A DNA stretch of 64,000 nucleotides, from assembly GCA_034508935.3 (NCBI GenBank), contig CM067443.1, forward strand, positions 8,226,565-8,290,564, written 5' to 3'. The position numbers and the translations under genes were made by a program. The notes under the pieces are model-generated. The model searched no databases. It was not told where the DNA came from and was given only the letters and a program-made list of their open reading frames with translations. Shown here piece after piece: positions 60,456 through 64,000 of the stretch. Every line of letters starts with the position of its first letter. Position 1 is the first letter of the stretch. The DNA comes from Berghia stephanieae. Its lineage: Eukaryota > Mollusca > Gastropoda > Nudibranchia > Aeolidiidae.

Positions 60456-62380
60456 TGGGACCGTAGAAATAAGACACTTTGCTCCGTGGTGGGCAAGATA
60501 GGTCACATGCTGTCTTCTGTCCCACATACCTTTTCCCCTTTCCATGCTGCTCTCTGTCCTTGTTCTGGATTGCTTGTTTTTCCCCCTGGTCCTGGCGGAG
60601 ATCCGTCGCTGGGAGGAAGACAGTCAAATGTATTTAAATATTTTTTTTCCATGTAAATTATTTGTTTTGTGTAGATACTCTTATAGTTATTAGTTTAGTT
60701 TTGCACACATGTTGAGTGTATCCTTTGCTTGTGTCTTGATGGTAATGTCAAAATAGACACATCGGTGGATTGCTTCGGAATTTTCTGTTCCGTGTTTTAA
60801 CCAGTTACCTCTTGTTCTTTCGTTGGTGCCTTTAACTTCACATCTACAACTTCCATTACCATCTTCCTTTTTACTAGTACCTGGGTGGGGTTCCCACTCA
60901 TAGTGAGCAGGGAGGTACTTGCTGTGTCTGCCGTCCCCATGTATATGTCTGTTTTCCAATTGCTTTCGGTCTTTGTCTTGGAATGAGATTACTTGGTTTT
61001 GTCCTGACCCTGGCTGGGAGGGAAGTATAGTTTTAGGAGATGATATTTTTTTCCCTTGTAACGCATCTCTCTGTTATGTACTGTTATTTATTCAATTTTA
61101 ACATATGATTTGTAAATATTTGAGTATATTCCTCTTAGTGGGGCCTTGTGCTAGTATCTGGGTGAGACTTTTATTTTTAGTTGATCTCAAACCAAATACA
61201 CTGATAATGTTATCTTGGAATCTACATTTGTTCCCTATTTGAGCCATTTCCCTTTGTCTTTATTTTTCCTCAAGTCCTTTTAATTGTACATCTAGAATGT
61301 TTTTACTATCCAATTTTTTTCCTTTTTACTGGCACTCTGAGTGGAGTTCCTGACCTCTCATAGTGGGCGGAGAGGTACTAACTGTGTCTTCTATCCCTCT
61401 TTAGCTGTTTTCCTATTTGCCTTCTGTCTTTGTCTTGGAATGAGATTACTTGGTTGTGTCCTGGTCCTGGTCGGAGTCCTTGGCTGGGAGGGAAACAGTC
61501 AATTGTATAGTTATTGTTTTGGGAGATGATTGTTTTTTTTTGTAAATCATCTCTCTGTTATGTTTTATTATATTTGTTGTTTTGAATGTATAATGCATTT
61601 GGGTGTTTTCCTCTTAGTGGGGACCTGTACTCTTGTCTGGATGAACTTTTAGGTGATCTCAAACTAAGTAAACTGATAGTGTGCTCTTGGAATCAACACC
61701 TTTTCCCCATTTGTATCATTCCCCTTTGTCTTACGTTATCTTGGGTATTCAAGAACCTTTTACTGGCGCCGTTATGACCCAAATGTGTTGCAAGCGCCGT
61801 AAATCCCTTAAATACAATCATTTATACTGGTACTGAAATGACAATAAGTCAAGTGTCGCAAGCTTGACTGGGGTCTTCTGACCTTCCATGTTGAGCAGGA
61901 GGTCACTTGCTGTGTCTCCTATCCCCCTATAATATCTGTTTTCCAAGTTGCTTTCTATCCTTGTCTTGAAATGAGATTACTTGGTTTGTCTTGGGGCCCC
62001 CTTGGCTGAGAGGGAAGAAGTCAACAGTATTATTAGTTTTGGGGGATTATATTATTTCCTTGTAAATCATGTTATCTGTTAGGTAGGTACTGTAATATTT
62101 TTGTTTTGCAAGCATTAATTCCTCTTTGTGAGATTCCATGTTTGTGTCTGGACGAGACTTTTAGGTAATCCTGATCTAAGCACATTGGTTGATAGTGTGC
62201 ACTTGGCATCTAAATCTGTTCCCTATTCGAGCCATCCCCTTCTTACTTGTTCTCGTGTGCCTATAACAAATCCAGACGTTTTTTTTTTGACAATCCAATT
62301 TGTCTTTACTGGCGGTGAAATGAACAAAATGTGTCCTTAAAAATAGTGTGTCGCAGATGCCCTAAAACTCCTAAAACAAT
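60456..62380 (+). mobile_element. Head-to-tail run of four SINE family A copies
   Basis: Copies at about 60456-60875, 60881-61336, 61337-61815 and 61860-62380, all plus strand and each beginning with a TGGGTGGGGTTCC- or GGGTCTTC-like start. They differ from each other and from the young copies by many substitutions and small indels. Only the third keeps a near-complete terminal hairpin (GGCGCC...GGCGCTTG-like pairing at 61765-61799). Old local cluster. Confidence 0.8.
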
Positions 62381-62397
62381 CGTAAGACATTTAGTTA

Positions 62398-63375
62398 GTT
62401 AGGCACATTGGAAAGTCTTGACGCCTATTGGATATCTCCGATTGTATTGAACTCACCACTCAAGTATAAAAGACATCAAAATGTGCGTAATTTATTTTTC
62501 TATTAGGTTGCCAAATTTTGTTTAGCTGCGATTTCTTGGTTTCAATTGATCTAATTTGAAAGAACCCCTAGTCAAACATGTCGGTCAAAGAAATCACACA
62601 AAAAGTATGCAACCAACAGCGTGCTGTGACTGAGTTCTTTACTGCAAAGCAATGTGCATCCTTAAACATTCATAAATGGCTGAAACGTGTTTATGGTGAC
62701 TCTTGGGTATTCGAACAGTTCAAAGGTGGATTATATGCTTTACTGGAACTGATGATGTCTCCACCAACATTAATGAGCAGGCTCGCAGTGATCGTCCACA
62801 AAGTGTATCAACTGCAGCAAATCAACCAAAGAAAGTGACGAACTTAATTGAGCTAATCGCTGGACAAAACAATCTGACATTTCACAAGGGCTTGGAATTC
62901 CACGGGGAAGAGATGGATATCGTTTGAGAAATCTTGAGTAGAGAAAGGTATGTGCCCGTTGCTTATCGATGATACTCACACAAACGCATGATCACATTGA
63001 AAGAGGAAGTTTTCTTGAAGTCGTAAAACACCCCCCTTACAGATCTGATTTAGCTCCAAGTGACTTTTTCCTTTTCTTAAGACTTGAGAGACATCTCAAG
63101 GGGACAAATTTTGGCAGTGATGACGCGTTGCAGGCGAAGTTGACTCGATGGTGTCGAAGTTTTCCACGTTAATTCCTCTTCGATGCGATGCAATGACTGT
63201 TGCATCGTTGGCGCTCTGTGTGGATGGGAACGGTGACTGTGCTGAAATTTTTTAAATGATAGTGATAGACGGAAAGGACACAAACTAAGCTTTGTTTTCA
63301 TACCGTTATGAATTTCGTATCTATTTTAATTTTGAAAATACAAGAGCCGCGTCAAGACTTTTCATTCTACCCTTG
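62398..63375 (+). mobile_element. mariner-like DNA transposon, internally deleted
   Basis: TA flanks (62396-62397, 63376-63377). Inverted repeats share GAAAGTCTTGACGC (62411-62424) and GCGTCAAGACTTTTC (63349-63363). The N-terminal HTH part reads QQRAVTEFFTAKQCASLNIH then KWLKRVYGDSWVFEQ; the C-terminal part reads VKHPPYRSDLAPSDFFLFLR then LERHLKGTNFGSDDALQAKL, the HPPYSPDLAPSD block of mariner. At under 1 kb, against about 1.3 kb for an intact element, the catalytic middle is missing. Confidence 0.88.
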
Positions 63376-63394
63376 TACAAAAAAGAAAAAAAAA

Positions 63395-63860
63395 GGCAAA
63401 CTCTATTGTAGGCTTCCTTGAAAGAAACGAATATAAGAAGTAACATTCAAGTGCTACAAAGCCTTTGTTAGACCTTAACTAGAATATAGAAGCTCTGCCT
63501 GGGACCCTCACCGCTGAGAAATCCAAGAAATTGAACGAATACAAAACAGCAGTGAAATATATATATCAATACAAGGATTAACCCCCCCCCCCCCCCCCCA
63601 AAAAAAAAAAAACAAAAAAAAAAAAAAAAAAAAAAAAAAACAAAACTACGAAACTGATCAGATCTTGAGGCCTAAACGACCTCGGTGATAATTCAACAAA
63701 GCCATCCAAGTTTATGGTTCCCCACTCACGAGTGGATGCACCCTTGTACTCGTTCATACCATCGCCATTGAGACACTGGAATAGTCTCACGTCTCACATG
63801 ATAGAAAAACACTGCTCCGTGGAATCTTCAAAATTGAAGGCACAGACTTAAAAGGAAGAA
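63395..63860 (+). mobile_element. LINE (CR1/jockey-like) ORF2 C-terminal end
   Basis: Interrupted frames read VGFLERNI, CYKAFVRP, SAWDPHR and IQEIERIQN, then after a poly-C/poly-A run (63582-63641) MVPHSRVDAPLYSFIPSPLR, HWNSLTSHMIEKHCSVESSK. This matches the end of CR1/jockey-type reverse transcriptases (AYKxLVRPxLEYASxVWDP...IxxIExVQ and YxxSFxPRxIxxWNSL). It continues into the GTA microsatellite. Confidence 0.75.
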
Positions 63861-63864
63861 GAAA

Positions 63865-64000
63865 ACATAGTAGTAGTAGTAGTAGTAGTTGTCGTAGTAG
63901 TAGTAGTAGTGTAGTAGTAGCAGTAGTAGTAGTAGTAGTAGTTGTTGTCGTAGTAGTTGTGTAGTAGGAGTAGTAGTAGTAGTTGTCGTAGTAGTAGTAG
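63865..64000. repeat. (GTA)n microsatellite at the window edge
   Basis: TAG/GTA triplets with GTTGTCGTA interruptions continuing to the end of the window; probably the 3' tail of the preceding LINE. Confidence 0.93.

Overview
This is a eukaryotic, AT-rich genomic window from an animal. It is dominated by one large gene on the + strand: the chromatin remodeler CHD1 (the invertebrate single-copy counterpart of vertebrate CHD1 and CHD2). I can follow 37 coding exons from 7360 to the stop codon at 55911, about 1,970 codons. Nearly all have GT-AG junctions whose phases interlock. The conserved blocks appear in the family order: acidic/Ser-rich N-terminus, a YGxRRSxR motif, two chromodomains, a bilobed SNF2 ATPase, a SANT-SLIDE region, a Lys-rich linker, the CHCT (DUF4208) helical domain and a His/Arg/Ser-rich tail. 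The true first exon is not resolved. The introns, the tRNA-like and hairpin-tailed SINEs and the mix of hAT, mariner, pogo-like and CMC transposons suggest a bilaterian invertebrate. The CAACAAACAAAC-type SINE tails remind me of molluscs, but the species cannot be fixed from this sequence.

Layout. 1-7.3 kb: upstream or first-intron DNA with a hairpin-tailed SINE, a tRNA-like SINE dimer and a pogo-like TIR element. 7.4-19.5 kb: N-terminal exons 1-7, separated by introns holding three TIR elements (one carrying a SINE and an ACC microsatellite) and a mariner split by a SINE. 20-26 kb: two LINE 3' fragments, then the chromodomain exons; one intron carries a SINE split by a solo LTR with a perfect 5-bp target duplication. 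26.8-34.1 kb: the ATPase exons; the last lies behind a 2.7-kb hAT-like element filled with a 2.3-kb ACC/ACT minisatellite. 34.5-36.9 kb: a decayed CMC-like DNA transposon. 37.4-42.7 kb: exons 21-28. 42.9-48.6 kb: a 5.7-kb hAT transposon in intron 28, itself split by a 2.6-kb palindromic array of seven tRNA-like SINE units. 49.3-55.9 kb: C-terminal exons. 55.9-64 kb: 3' UTR and flank, with a pogo-like MITE, a head-to-tail run of SINE copies, a deleted mariner and a LINE 3' end.

Two things deserve most attention. First, two SINE families share a 3' tail whose terminal hairpin keeps its pairing although the stem sequence has been replaced. Second, the CHD1 frame is broken by single missing bases in three otherwise normal exons (2, 24, 35), and the centre of the SINE palindrome is littered with small deletions. 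Together these point to local consensus errors in the assembly rather than a dead gene. I see no bacterial features, CRISPR, rRNA or genuine tRNA genes.
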